Shown here: positions 1 through 6,928 of the stretch, piece by piece
How positions within the stretch are numbered: position 1 is the first letter of the stretch
Layout of the letters: each line of letters starts with the position of its first letter
Source of the DNA: an uncultured Bacillota bacterium
Lineage (GTDB): Bacteria > Bacillota > Clostridia > Christensenellales > UBA1242
DNA length: 60,803 bases
Assembly: GCA_900551705.1 (NCBI GenBank)
Contig: URWY01000005.1
Span: 1 to 60,803 of the forward strand
Direction: 5' to 3'
Position numbers and translations under genes: made by a program
Notes under the pieces: model-generated
What the model was told of the DNA's origin: nothing
Databases searched by the model: none
What the model saw: the letters and a program-made list of their open reading frames with translations, nothing else

Positions 1-1058
1 CCCTTGAAACAGTTAAATTCCCTTATGGAGAAGAAACAGTTTTAGAATTTGATAGCAAAAATGTTGAATATGTGGAATTAAAATATTCAGATAATACAAC
101 TGAAAAATTCTATGAACTTGAAGCAAGTGAAAATTCTGCGACTAAAAATTCACAAATTCAAGTTTTGGCTGATGAATCTCACGGAACAGTTAAAGGTTAT
201 ACTGTTGGAACTTTTAGCTCTAGCGAGTATAAAGGATTGACATTTTCAGAACAATTATTTATTGGTGATTATAGAGAGGAGTTTGACTTGAGCGGAGGGA
301 TTGCGGTCGCTGGCTATTTCGGAGATGGTGGAAATGTTGTAATTCCAAATGAACAAAAAGTTAGAAGGAGAAGTTTTAAGACTGAAATAACAGACTATTC
401 TGGAATTGATTCATTTTTTGGTAATTTTTGTTCAATTGTAAATTCAATTATTTATCCAGTTAAAATAGAAGACAAACAATTCAATAGCTATGATGAAGTG
501 ATGGCATGGTTAAATGGTTACAATTCAGAGCAATTCATGCAAGAGTATCCAAAGACGGTTACTTTGACTTTTGATACTTTATGTGAAACTAAGAGTGTTT
601 TATATAAAGAAAAACAAGTAACGGCGTATGGCGATAGTGTCTTTACTGAGAACAGCTCAATAACATCACTTGTAATTGGAAATAATATAAAATGCATCTT
701 TGGTTATTCATTTATAAGGTGTTCAGCTTTAAAATCAATTACTTTGCCAGAAGGTAAATTAGTTTCTATTGGAGATTTTGCTTTTCAACAATGCACTAGT
801 TTAGAAAACATTATAATACCCGATAGCGTAATAGAATTAGGTAGTTGTGTTTTTTCTAGATGCTCAGGTTTAAAAACTGTGGTTGTTGGAGCAGGAATAA
901 ATCTTATTGATAGTAGCGTATTTGAAGACTGCACAAGTCTTGTTACTAAATTAAGTGATTTGCCAGGAACTTGGGTAAAAGAAGATGGATCTACAATTGA
1001 GAATTATGATTCAATTCTTTTAAAAGATATTAATTTTAACATCAAAAAACAAGCCTAA
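1..1058 (+). CDS. BspA-type leucine-rich-repeat protein, 5' end outside the window
   Basis: The reading frame is open from the first bases of the window, so this is the 3' part of a longer gene; the GTG at 72 is not a convincing start. The C-terminal third carries repeats of the LRR_5/BspA type, with units such as SLENIIIPDSVIELGSCVF and ALKSITLPEGKLVSIGDFAF spaced about 23 residues apart. Members of this family are usually secreted or surface proteins that bind other proteins. The signal peptide and any anchor would be upstream and cannot be seen. The region before the repeats has no motif I recognise. The gene ends just before a terminator that it shares with the convergent regulator gene. 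Confidence 0.75.
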   Translation, partial: LETVKFPYGEETVLEFDSKNVEYVELKYSDNTTEKFYELEASENSATKNSQIQVLADESHGTVKGYTVGTFSSSEYKGLTFSEQLFIGDYREEFDLSGGIAVAGYFGDGGNVVIPNEQKVRRRSFKTEITDYSGIDSFFGNFCSIVNSIIYPVKIEDKQFNSYDEVMAWLNGYNSEQFMQEYPKTVTLTFDTLCETKSVLYKEKQVTAYGDSVFTENSSITSLVIGNNIKCIFGYSFIRCSALKSITLPEGKLVSIGDFAFQQCTSLENIIIPDSVIELGSCVFSRCSGLKTVVVGAGINLIDSSVFEDCTSLVTKLSDLPGTWVKEDGSTIENYDSILLKDINFNIKKQA

Positions 1059-1072
1059 CGCAAAAACAAAAT

Positions 1073-1101
1073 AAAAAACTCGTTGTGATAACGAGTTTTT
1101 T
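1073..1101. terminator. Bidirectional Rho-independent terminator
   Basis: Perfect 12-bp inverted repeat (arms 1073-1084 and 1090-1101, 5-nt loop) with A and T tracts on both sides. It serves the LRR gene (+) and the XRE gene (-), whose stop codon sits at the end of the hairpin. Confidence 0.85.
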
Positions 1102-1340
1102 TATAATTCAATGTTCGATTCTTTAAACAAAGGGGAATCAAAAAATTCTGTCAATGATACGCCGATTGCTGTTGCGATTCTGTAAACTGATGTAATTTTA
1201 ATGTCTGTTGTTTTTCCTTTGATGATTTCGGGTATTGTTTTTTCATTAAACTTTGCAATTTTAATCAGTTTATATTGTGACATCTTTTTTTCTTCTAATA
1301 ATTCTTTTGTTCTTAAACCTACTGCTTCTAATAGTCTCAT
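1101..1340 (-). CDS. Small XRE-family transcriptional regulator
   Basis: A 79-residue protein made almost entirely of one Cro/C1-type helix-turn-helix domain. MSQYKLIKIAKFNEKTI forms the first helices, and the segment from IIKGKTTDIKITSVYRIA to the end forms the rest of the five-helix fold. It is a stand-alone DNA-binding protein without a sensor domain. The start is preceded by an AAGGAG ribosome binding site (reverse complement of 1346-1351). It lies convergent to the LRR gene and divergent from cmk, so it could control itself or its neighbours. No operator can be assigned from sequence alone. Confidence 0.8.
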   Translation of the reverse strand: MRLLEAVGLRTKELLEEKKMSQYKLIKIAKFNEKTIPEIIKGKTTDIKITSVYRIATAIGVSLTEFFDSPLFKESNIEL

Positions 1341-1481
1341 AAATCTTTCTCCTTACATGGTTTATAATACCACCCTTTGCAGCGGTTGTAAAGTGTTTTT
1401 CGTATTTTTTTTGCGTATTTACTAAAAAATTTGTTTTGAAAGAGCGAATTTTGCGATATAATCTAAAAAAGTGAGGTTTTT

Positions 1482-2132
1482 ATGCCAAAAAGTATTGCTA
1501 TTGACGGAACGGCGGGTTCGGGTAAGGGAACAATTTCAAAGATTTTAGCAGACAGATTGGGCTTTTATCATTTAGATACTGGTGCGATTTACAGGACGAT
1601 TGCTTATGATGCGATAAGCAAAAATGTTGACATTTATAACGAGCAGGCTGTGGTTGACATTTTAGGCGATTGTGATGTGTATATCAAACTTGAAAAGGGC
1701 AAGCAAATTAATATGCTGGCTGGTGAAGATTTGGAGCAGAAAATAAGGACGCCGCAAATTGATGTTGCGGCGAGCGTGGTGTCAGTTTATCATGATGTGA
1801 GAGTGTTTGCGACGCGTATTCAGCATGCGCTTGCTAAAAAGCATGATGTTATTATTGAAGGCAGAGATATTGGGACAGTTGTTTTACCAAATGCCGATTA
1901 CAAATTTTTTGTGACTGCAAAACCTGAAATTAGGGCAGAGCGCAGGTTAAAGCAGCACAATTTGCCTGAGAGTGAATATGCACGAATTTTACAAGAGATT
2001 GTTGAGCGTGATGAAAGGGATATGACAAGAGCGGTTTCGCCACTTAAACAAGCACCTGATGCGGTTTTGATAGATACTTCTTATCAGACGATAGAAGAGT
2101 CTGTGAATGAGATTTTGAGTTATATAAAATAA
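1482..2132 (+). CDS. cmk: Cytidylate (CMP/dCMP) kinase
   Basis: Transfers phosphate from ATP to CMP or dCMP in pyrimidine nucleotide synthesis, in the cytoplasm. The P-loop GTAGSGKGT is at residues 9-17 and is followed by the substrate region LDTGAIYRTIAYDAI. GRDIGTVVLPNADYKFFVTA lies near residue 127, and the C-terminal segment ERDERDMTRAVSPLKQAPD is typical of bacterial Cmk. The length (216 aa) is normal. In many Firmicutes cmk is followed by plsC, ispH or rpsA; here it stands alone and ends in a terminator. Confidence 0.95.
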   Translation: MPKSIAIDGTAGSGKGTISKILADRLGFYHLDTGAIYRTIAYDAISKNVDIYNEQAVVDILGDCDVYIKLEKGKQINMLAGEDLEQKIRTPQIDVAASVVSVYHDVRVFATRIQHALAKKHDVIIEGRDIGTVVLPNADYKFFVTAKPEIRAERRLKQHNLPESEYARILQEIVERDERDMTRAVSPLKQAPDAVLIDTSYQTIEESVNEILSYIK

Positions 2133-2160
2133 AGCCAGTTTAGCACTGGCTTTTTGTTTT
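2132..2160. terminator. Terminator of cmk, probably bidirectional
   Basis: Stem AAGCCAGT/ACTGGCTT (2132-2139 and 2145-2152) followed by a T-rich tract. The A-rich left flank lets it also serve the convergent gene at 2161-2607. Confidence 0.85.
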
Positions 2161-2607
2161 TTAAAGGTAAGTTTTTAAACTTTCAATGTTTTTTTCTTCA
2201 ACTTCTAGAAGTTTTTTGCAAAGGTTTAAAATGTCTTCATTGGCAGAGGCGTGGTCGGCTAAATCTTTTAAGCATTGAACAGTACCCATGAAAGTTCCAA
2301 GAAGCAACATTTCAGAAACATGAGTTGTTGATTTGTCTGCAAGTGTGGACATTTTGATTGTGCTCCAAAGTTTGATTTTTTCAAACATGTTATTGTCTTT
2401 AACATTGAAGTTTTCGCTTTTGGCAATCATTTCACATTCTTGTGCAATGATGTTGTATTCGCTTTCTTCGTTCAAAAGTTCTTTAATAAGCGTATCGCAT
2501 TTGATTGACGGCATGATGTTGTCGATTGATTGTAAAGCCGTTTGACAATTTTGATAAATTGATGTTAATAACAATTCGTTATCAGTTTTTCCGTTAAATT
2601 CTTCCAT
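2161..2607 (-). CDS. Conserved helical protein, possible ferritin-like bundle
   Basis: A 148-residue, almost entirely alpha-helical protein that I do not recognise. Four predicted helices of 25-30 residues recall small ferritin-like proteins of spore formers, but the ExxH metal ligands of that fold are not clearly present. The frame also opens at a TTG at 2613, which directly abuts the Shine-Dalgarno AGGAG. The ATG at 2607 is six bases after AGGAG and is the better start. It is convergent to cmk and divergent from the membrane protein gene at 2641. Confidence 0.65.
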   Translation of the reverse strand: MEEFNGKTDNELLLTSIYQNCQTALQSIDNIMPSIKCDTLIKELLNEESEYNIIAQECEMIAKSENFNVKDNNMFEKIKLWSTIKMSTLADKSTTHVSEMLLLGTFMGTVQCLKDLADHASANEDILNLCKKLLEVEEKNIESLKTYL

Positions 2608-2640
2608 TTTCAACTCCTGTTCTTAGTTTTTGCAGCAAAG

Positions 2641-3306
2641 TTGAATTATATTCATAAAAAATTGAATACTTATCAAATTTTTAAACAAAATACTAGCATG
2701 AGAAAATCGACAAAAATTTGGCTTATTATAATGATTGTATCAAACATAGCGATGCTATATTTTTATCAGCCGTTAGTTGCGTCATTTACATATTTTGGCG
2801 GTGCGGTTGAGATTGTTCCGACTTGGGAAACTTATGTTGGTTTGGCGCTATTTTTGGTTGCTATTGTATCTGGCTTTGTGATATTTGCAAGGTTTATCAA
2901 AACTCAGTCGCTAAGCAAGCAAATATTCTTTTCAACGATAATTCCGACAATCACATTTATGTTTTTGATGTTCTTTTTCTTTAACATAACAACAATGGAG
3001 CAGGTGGGGGTTGTTGCGGCAATTCGTGACGGCCTTGCTATAAACACTGCGACTGCAAGATATGCTTGGATGGCTGCCGTAAGTGGCGTTTATGCGATTT
3101 ATTTGCTTATAACATACTTTTTTCTTACAAAACCTATCAGAAAACTTGAAAAAGCACTTGAAATAATCAAATATGGTGGCGAGCCTAAAAAGAGTTTAAA
3201 TTTGGGCGGAAGCAAGGAATTTCGTTCTATTGAAAATGATTTAAGGCAAATCAATCAAGAAATAAAAGCAAATAACAAGCGAAAGGTGATTGTGGAAGAA
3301 AATTAA
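2641..3306 (+). CDS. Four-TM membrane protein with HAMP-like cytoplasmic tail
   Basis: An unrecognised 221-residue membrane protein. Hydrophobic segments lie at about residues 28-47, 65-85, 98-118 and 140-161. A charged helical tail follows (TKPIRKLEKALEIIKYGGE and the region after it), resembling the start of a HAMP linker with a coiled coil. No kinase or methyl-accepting domain follows. The start is uncertain: the TTG at 2641 and the ATG at 2698 (20 codons in) both lack a good ribosome binding site. A second regulatory or sensory subunit is not encoded next to it. Confidence 0.6.
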   Translation: MNYIHKKLNTYQIFKQNTSMRKSTKIWLIIMIVSNIAMLYFYQPLVASFTYFGGAVEIVPTWETYVGLALFLVAIVSGFVIFARFIKTQSLSKQIFFSTIIPTITFMFLMFFFFNITTMEQVGVVAAIRDGLAINTATARYAWMAAVSGVYAIYLLITYFFLTKPIRKLEKALEIIKYGGEPKKSLNLGGSKEFRSIENDLRQINQEIKANNKRKVIVEEN

Positions 3307-3309
3307 TCA

Positions 3310-3339
3310 TTGACATATTATGACAATATATGCTAGAAT
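3310..3339 (+). promoter_or_regulatory. Sigma-A promoter for the 3355 gene
   Basis: TTGACA (3310-3315), 18-bp spacer, TAGAAT (3334-3339). The AGAGGA ribosome binding site follows at 3345-3350. Confidence 0.7.
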
Positions 3340-3354
3340 AGCGAAGAGGACGAT

Positions 3355-4041
3355 ATGCCAAACATCAAAAACTTTTATGTTGCCAAAACTGCAAGATATG
3401 ACGAAATTTCTGCGATAAGCAGAATTTATAACTATCTTTTTACAGACTTAGATGAAGTGTATTTGGGAGACAATTCAGACGAACATTGCCCAGATGTTTA
3501 CACGAAAGATTTTCGTAAAGGAATAGAAATTGTAACTTGCGAAAGTCAAAAGTTTTACAGAAGTCACAGTGAGTATTTCTGCGCTATAAATAGAGATAAA
3601 AAATATAGAGTGACCTTTCAAAATGAAGACATCGTGCCACTTGGCGAGTTAAATTTAAACAAAGCATTTATATATAAAACATTTGTTCCATATAAAGATT
3701 ATTCTAATGAGGAAACTGAGTTTTATGAAAGGCTAAGGCTGGTAACTCATAAGAAGTTGACCAATTTGGCAGAAGGTCATTATGATAAATGCAAAAACCT
3801 TGCACTTGTGATATTCTCAGGATATGAAAGAAAGCCTTATGTAAACAATTCAAAGATTTTAGAAATCATAAAGGACGAAAACAGTCAATTTGATAGAAAA
3901 TTTGATTATATCTATTTGATTTGCAATGAAGATATTTTGCAAATTTCAAAATTTGGCGAAATGCAAAGTATTCTTGATGATAGAGATATTAAAAGAGTGT
4001 ATCAAAAATCTAAACTTGTTGAAAATTCACCAGAGATGTAA
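3355..4041 (+). CDS. Hypothetical cytoplasmic protein
   Basis: A 228-residue soluble protein that I cannot place in a family. It has mixed alpha/beta character, no signal peptide and no transmembrane segment. A hydrophobic strand-like segment (NLALVIFSGYERKPYV, near residue 150) and DYIYLICNEDILQI near residue 185 suggest a Rossmann-like or nuclease-like core, but no catalytic motif is evident. It has its own promoter and an AGAGGA ribosome binding site five bases before the ATG, so it is probably a single-gene unit. Confidence 0.7.
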   Translation: MPNIKNFYVAKTARYDEISAISRIYNYLFTDLDEVYLGDNSDEHCPDVYTKDFRKGIEIVTCESQKFYRSHSEYFCAINRDKKYRVTFQNEDIVPLGELNLNKAFIYKTFVPYKDYSNEETEFYERLRLVTHKKLTNLAEGHYDKCKNLALVIFSGYERKPYVNNSKILEIIKDENSQFDRKFDYIYLICNEDILQISKFGEMQSILDDRDIKRVYQKSKLVENSPEM

Positions 4042-4058
4042 AAATTTTTGAAATTTAG

Positions 4059-4087
4059 TTGACATCATAAATGTTTTTTGCTATGCT
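4059..4087 (+). promoter_or_regulatory. Sigma-A promoter of tRNA-Gly
   Basis: TTGACA (4059-4064), 17-bp spacer, TATGCT (4082-4087), about 20 bp before the tRNA 5' end. Confidence 0.75.
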
Positions 4088-4106
4088 ATCAAAGCATTGT
4101 AAAAAT

Positions 4107-4180
4107 GCGGGTGTAGTTCAGTGGTAGAACCCCAGCCTTCCAAGCTGGTTGCGAGGGTCCGATTCCCTTCACCCGCTCCA
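4107..4180 (+). tRNA. tRNA-Gly (anticodon TCC)
   Basis: Acceptor stem GCGGGTG pairs with CACCCGC. The anticodon stem CCAGC/GCTGG encloses the loop CTTCCAA, so the anticodon is TCC. The T arm GAGGG-TCCGATT-CCCTT closes, and the 3' CCA is encoded. The 3' end of this gene is repeated downstream at 4327-4345. Confidence 0.97.
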
Positions 4181-4181
4181 A
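4163..4181 (+). repeat. Direct repeat copy 1 (tRNA-Gly 3' end)
   Basis: The 19-bp TTCCCTTCACCCGCTCCAA forms the last bases of tRNA-Gly. An identical copy is at 4327-4345, 164 bp downstream. Confidence 0.85.
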
Positions 4182-4183
4182 AC

Positions 4184-4210
4184 AAAACACCCATTTGGGT
4201 GTTTTCTTTT
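4184..4210 (+). terminator. Terminator of tRNA-Gly
   Basis: Stem AAAACACCC/GGGTGTTTT (4184-4192 and 4197-4205), 4-nt loop, T-rich tail. Confidence 0.85.
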
Positions 4211-4326
4211 TCGCTTTGTTTGGGAACCTCTGTTCGAATTTGGTCGCCTTTGCGCTCCGCTTAAATTCTCTCTTTCTCACAGAAAGTCGTCTGCGCTTCT
4301 TCGTCCACTGGACGCGCTTGACTCCT

Positions 4327-4345
4327 TTCCCTTCACCCGCTCCAA
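4327..4345 (+). repeat. Direct repeat copy 2 (att-like copy of the tRNA-Gly 3' end)
   Basis: Exact 19-bp copy of 4163-4181. Duplication of a tRNA 3' end is what integrases of genomic islands and phages leave behind. The repeats bracket only 145 bp here and there is no integrase gene, so this would be a remnant. Confidence 0.7.
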
Positions 4346-4355
4346 GCGAAAATTG

Positions 4356-4379
4356 TCGAGCTTATGGCTCGATTTTTTG
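4356..4379 (+). terminator. Terminator-like hairpin
   Basis: Stem TCGAGC/GCTCGA (4356-4361 and 4367-4372) followed by TTTTTTG. It lies inside the larger 11-bp inverted repeat (4345-4355 and 4411-4421). Confidence 0.55.
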
Positions 4380-4476
4380 TTTCACAAAAAATGCAGCGCT
4401 TTATTGCTCGCAATTTTCGCTATACCGACCAAACGCGAAGGCAAATTTTGTTGTCGATAATTTGATTTATAATTAC

Positions 4477-4505
4477 TTGACATAATTATAAGGACATTAT
4501 ATAAT
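4477..4505 (+). promoter_or_regulatory. Consensus sigma-A promoter for the glycosyltransferase
   Basis: Perfect TTGACA (4477-4482), 17-bp spacer, TATAAT (4500-4505), about 34 bp before the ATG. Confidence 0.85.
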
Positions 4506-4538
4506 AAAATGTTTTTTATGGGATAAAAGTAGGGTAAA

Positions 4539-5819
4539 ATGAATATTGGACAAATAATTTTAACCGTTTTAGGAACAATTTTTTCTCTTATATATGCCTA
4601 TCAAGTTTTGTTTATGATTATAGGCATTTTTTCAAAAAAAGTTAAATATCCAGATGCAAAAATTGAACATACTTTTGCAGTTTTAATTTCAGCTAGAAAC
4701 GAAGAAAAGGTGATAGGAAATTTAGTTCAAAGTATCAAAAATAATGATTATCCACAAGATAAAGTTAAAATATTTGTTGTTGCAGATAATTGCACAGATA
4801 ATACCGCGCAGATTTGTCGCGATTTAGGTTGCACAGTTTTTGAAAGGTTTAATCAACAACAAATTGGCAAAGGCTATGCTTTAAATTTCTTGTTTGCAAA
4901 TATTTATAAAAATTTTCCAGACTATGAACCAGATGCTTTTTTTGTGTTTGATGCAGATAATGTTTTAACAAAAAATTACATAAAAGAAATGAATAAAGCA
5001 CTTGATCAAGGCGTTAAAGTTTGCACAAGTTATAGAAATTCTAAAAATTTTGGCACAAACTGGATAAGTGCTGGCGCATCGCTTGGCTTTATTCGGGAAT
5101 GTAGGTTTTTGCATCGTCCAAAAGCGGTTTTAGGTCTTAATTCGCATGTTTCCGGAACAGGTTTTTATGTTAGCAAAGAAGTTTTAACTTTTAAGCAAGG
5201 CTGGCAGCATGTAACACTTACAGAAGATATTGAATTTTCAGCATTTAACACCTTAAGGGGTGTCAAAATCGGCTATTGCGAAGATGCAGTTTTTTATGAT
5301 GAACAGCCAATCAAATTTAAACAAACTTGGAAGCAAAGATTACGCTGGGCAAAAGGTTCGTTAATGGGATTTTCGCTTTTCCATGCAGCACTCAGCGTTT
5401 CGTTTTTAAAAACTTTTGATTTCAGTTATTACGAATATTATTTCACAAGATTTTTCCCAGTTTCAATTTATTATGGCTTATCATTCGTGGCATCAACCAT
5501 TTTAACACTTGTAACTAGGGCGCTTGAAGTAATTAGCGGGCAAGTTTTAGTCAGTGCAATTTATTTCATTTGGCCAGTTCTTACAGGATTATTAACTACA
5601 TATTTAGGTATGCTTGTTGATAGCGTTTTAATAACTATTGTTGAATGGAAAAAAATAAAAGCAAAATGGTATAAAAAATTATTGTATATGTTTACAACAC
5701 CAATTTTTAATATGATTTTCACAATTCCAACTGTTTATGTGGCGTTGTTTAAAAAGGTTAAATGGGACCCAATTGAGCATACAGAAAGCATAACTCAACA
5801 AGAATTAGAAACAAAATAA
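4539..5819 (+). CDS. Membrane glycosyltransferase, family GT2
   Basis: A processive-type family 2 glycosyltransferase (cellulose/hyaluronan synthase superfamily). It transfers sugars from nucleotide-sugar donors to a polysaccharide or lipid acceptor at the cytoplasmic membrane. An N-terminal membrane segment lies at about 5-32. The GT-A domain follows with VLISARNEEKVIG, the DAD metal-binding motif in FVFDADN near residue 140, TEDIEF near residue 228 and QRLRW near residue 262. Several C-terminal membrane helices come last. An AGGG ribosome binding site precedes the ATG. It has its own promoter and terminator and no neighbouring polysaccharide genes, so the product cannot be predicted. Confidence 0.88.
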   Translation: MNIGQIILTVLGTIFSLIYAYQVLFMIIGIFSKKVKYPDAKIEHTFAVLISARNEEKVIGNLVQSIKNNDYPQDKVKIFVVADNCTDNTAQICRDLGCTVFERFNQQQIGKGYALNFLFANIYKNFPDYEPDAFFVFDADNVLTKNYIKEMNKALDQGVKVCTSYRNSKNFGTNWISAGASLGFIRECRFLHRPKAVLGLNSHVSGTGFYVSKEVLTFKQGWQHVTLTEDIEFSAFNTLRGVKIGYCEDAVFYDEQPIKFKQTWKQRLRWAKGSLMGFSLFHAALSVSFLKTFDFSYYEYYFTRFFPVSIYYGLSFVASTILTLVTRALEVISGQVLVSAIYFIWPVLTGLLTTYLGMLVDSVLITIVEWKKIKAKWYKKLLYMFTTPIFNMIFTIPTVYVALFKKVKWDPIEHTESITQQELETK

Positions 5820-5847
5820 AATACATTTTTAAAAATGTATTTTTTTT
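5819..5847 (+). terminator. Terminator of the GT2 gene
   Basis: Perfect palindromic stem AAATACATTTTT/AAAAATGTATTT with a following T run. Confidence 0.75.
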
Positions 5848-5849
5848 GT

Positions 5850-5855
5850 TATAAT
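5850..5855 (+). promoter_or_regulatory. TATAAT -10 box directly before the PflX-type gene
   Basis: A perfect TATAAT ends seven bases before the ATG at 5862, which would put the transcription start on the start codon. No good -35 is visible, because that position lies in the preceding terminator. Confidence 0.45.
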
Positions 5856-5861
5856 ATATGC

Positions 5862-6707
5862 ATGAAATGCGAACTATGTCCAAGAAAATGTAGCGTGGAT
5901 AGAACTAAAACAATCGGTTTTTGTGGAGCTAAAAACTTAAAAGTTGCAAAAACTATGCTTCATTTTTGGGAAGAACCAATTATAAGCGGAAACAACGGCA
6001 GCGGTGCTATATTTTTTTCGCATTGCTCCTTAAAATGCTGCTTTTGTCAAAATTATGAAATAAGTCATTTGGGAAAAGGTGAAGAAATTAGCGTTGAAAG
6101 ATTAGCCCAAATGTTTAAAGAACTGGAAGAAATGGGCGCACATAATATCAATTTGGTATCGCCAACGCATTATACTGATGAAATTATCAAAGCATTAAAT
6201 ATTTATAAGCCAAATATTCCAATTGTTTGGAATACAAACAGTTATGAAGAAGTGGAAACAATTAAAAAATTAAAGAACTATGTTGACATTTATTTGGCAG
6301 ATTTAAAATTTGTGGCAAGCGAACTTTCAGAAAATTTTGCTGCTGCAAAAGATTATTTTGAGAAAGCATCGCAAGCAATTTTGCAAATGCGAAAAAATCA
6401 GCCAAAAGACATTGTTGAAAATGGCTTAATGAAAAAAGGTATAATAGTTCGCCATTTAGTTATGCCAACTTGCCAAGAAGACAGTAAAAAAGTGCTTAAT
6501 TGGATCAATGATAATTTGTCAAATCAGACATATATTAGTTTAATGAGCCAATATACGCCATGCTTTAAGGCAGAAGAACCGATTAATAGAAAATTAAAGC
6601 CTTTGGAATATAAAATCGTGTTGAAAGAATGTGAAAAATTAGGCTTCGTCAATGGTTTTACGCAAGAATTTGAAAGTGCGTCAACAAAATATATACCAAA
6701 TTTTTAG
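5862..6707 (+). CDS. Radical SAM protein, PflX (COG1313) family
   Basis: A 281-residue radical SAM protein related to pyruvate-formate-lyase activating enzymes; the substrate of this family is not established. The SAM cluster motif CSLKCCFC (CxxxCxxC) is at residues 55-62. An extra N-terminal cysteine set at residues 3, 6, 10 and 21 (MKCELCPRKC, then CGAKN) probably holds a second Fe-S cluster. The segment LHFWEEPIISGNNGSGAIFF is characteristic of the family. The frame extends upstream to 5835, but that part lies in the preceding terminator, so I start at 5862. No Shine-Dalgarno is visible. Confidence 0.85.
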   Translation: MKCELCPRKCSVDRTKTIGFCGAKNLKVAKTMLHFWEEPIISGNNGSGAIFFSHCSLKCCFCQNYEISHLGKGEEISVERLAQMFKELEEMGAHNINLVSPTHYTDEIIKALNIYKPNIPIVWNTNSYEEVETIKKLKNYVDIYLADLKFVASELSENFAAAKDYFEKASQAILQMRKNQPKDIVENGLMKKGIIVRHLVMPTCQEDSKKVLNWINDNLSNQTYISLMSQYTPCFKAEEPINRKLKPLEYKIVLKECEKLGFVNGFTQEFESASTKYIPNF

Positions 6708-6733
6708 ATATTAAATAAATATTGCCTAATTTA

Positions 6734-6762
6734 TTGACAAATTATTTAAGTTGTTGTAAAAT
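6734..6762 (+). promoter_or_regulatory. Sigma-A promoter of tRNA-Lys
   Basis: TTGACA (6734-6739), 17-bp spacer, TAAAAT (6757-6762), about 35 bp before the tRNA. Confidence 0.75.
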
Positions 6763-6797
6763 CAAACTCGCAACTTGGAAATAGGTTGTGAAAATAT

Positions 6798-6873
6798 GGG
6801 TTATTAGCTCAGCTGGCAGAGCACCTGACTCTTAATCAGGGTGTCCGGGGTTCGAGCCCCCGATGACCCACCA
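6798..6873 (+). tRNA. tRNA-Lys (anticodon CTT)
   Basis: Acceptor stem GGGTTAT/ATGACCC with G-U pairing. The anticodon stem CCTGA/TCAGG encloses the loop CTCTTAA, so the anticodon is CTT. The T arm CCGGGG-TTCGAG-CCCCCG closes. The 3' CCA is encoded. Confidence 0.96.
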
Positions 6874-6902
6874 TAATTATGGATAAAGAAAAATACTTTA
6901 TT

Positions 6903-6928
6903 AAAAAACTCCCAATTGGGAGTTTTTT
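6903..6928. terminator. Bidirectional terminator
   Basis: Inverted repeat AAAAAACTCCC/GGGAGTTTTTT. It serves tRNA-Lys (+) and the ABC exporter operon (-), whose stop codon lies in the T run. Confidence 0.85.

Larger units (their letters stand above)
4206..4476. other. Gene-free, hairpin-rich gap after tRNA-Gly
   Basis: About 270 bp that look non-coding: open frames on both strands have no ribosome binding site and overlap the tRNA. The stretch is richer in GC than its neighbours and contains several inverted repeats: CTTTCT/AGAAAG (4272-4286), CGTCC/GGACG (4302-4314) nested in GCGC repeats, and an 11-bp pair at 4345-4355 and 4411-4421. It also carries the duplicated tRNA-Gly 3' end. It may be the scar of an integrated element, or encode a small RNA. 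Confidence 0.55.

Noticed and set aside
4089..4485. Open frames overlapping tRNA-Gly and the gap after it
   Set aside because: They run through the tRNA or its terminator, lack ribosome binding sites and overlap one another on both strands.
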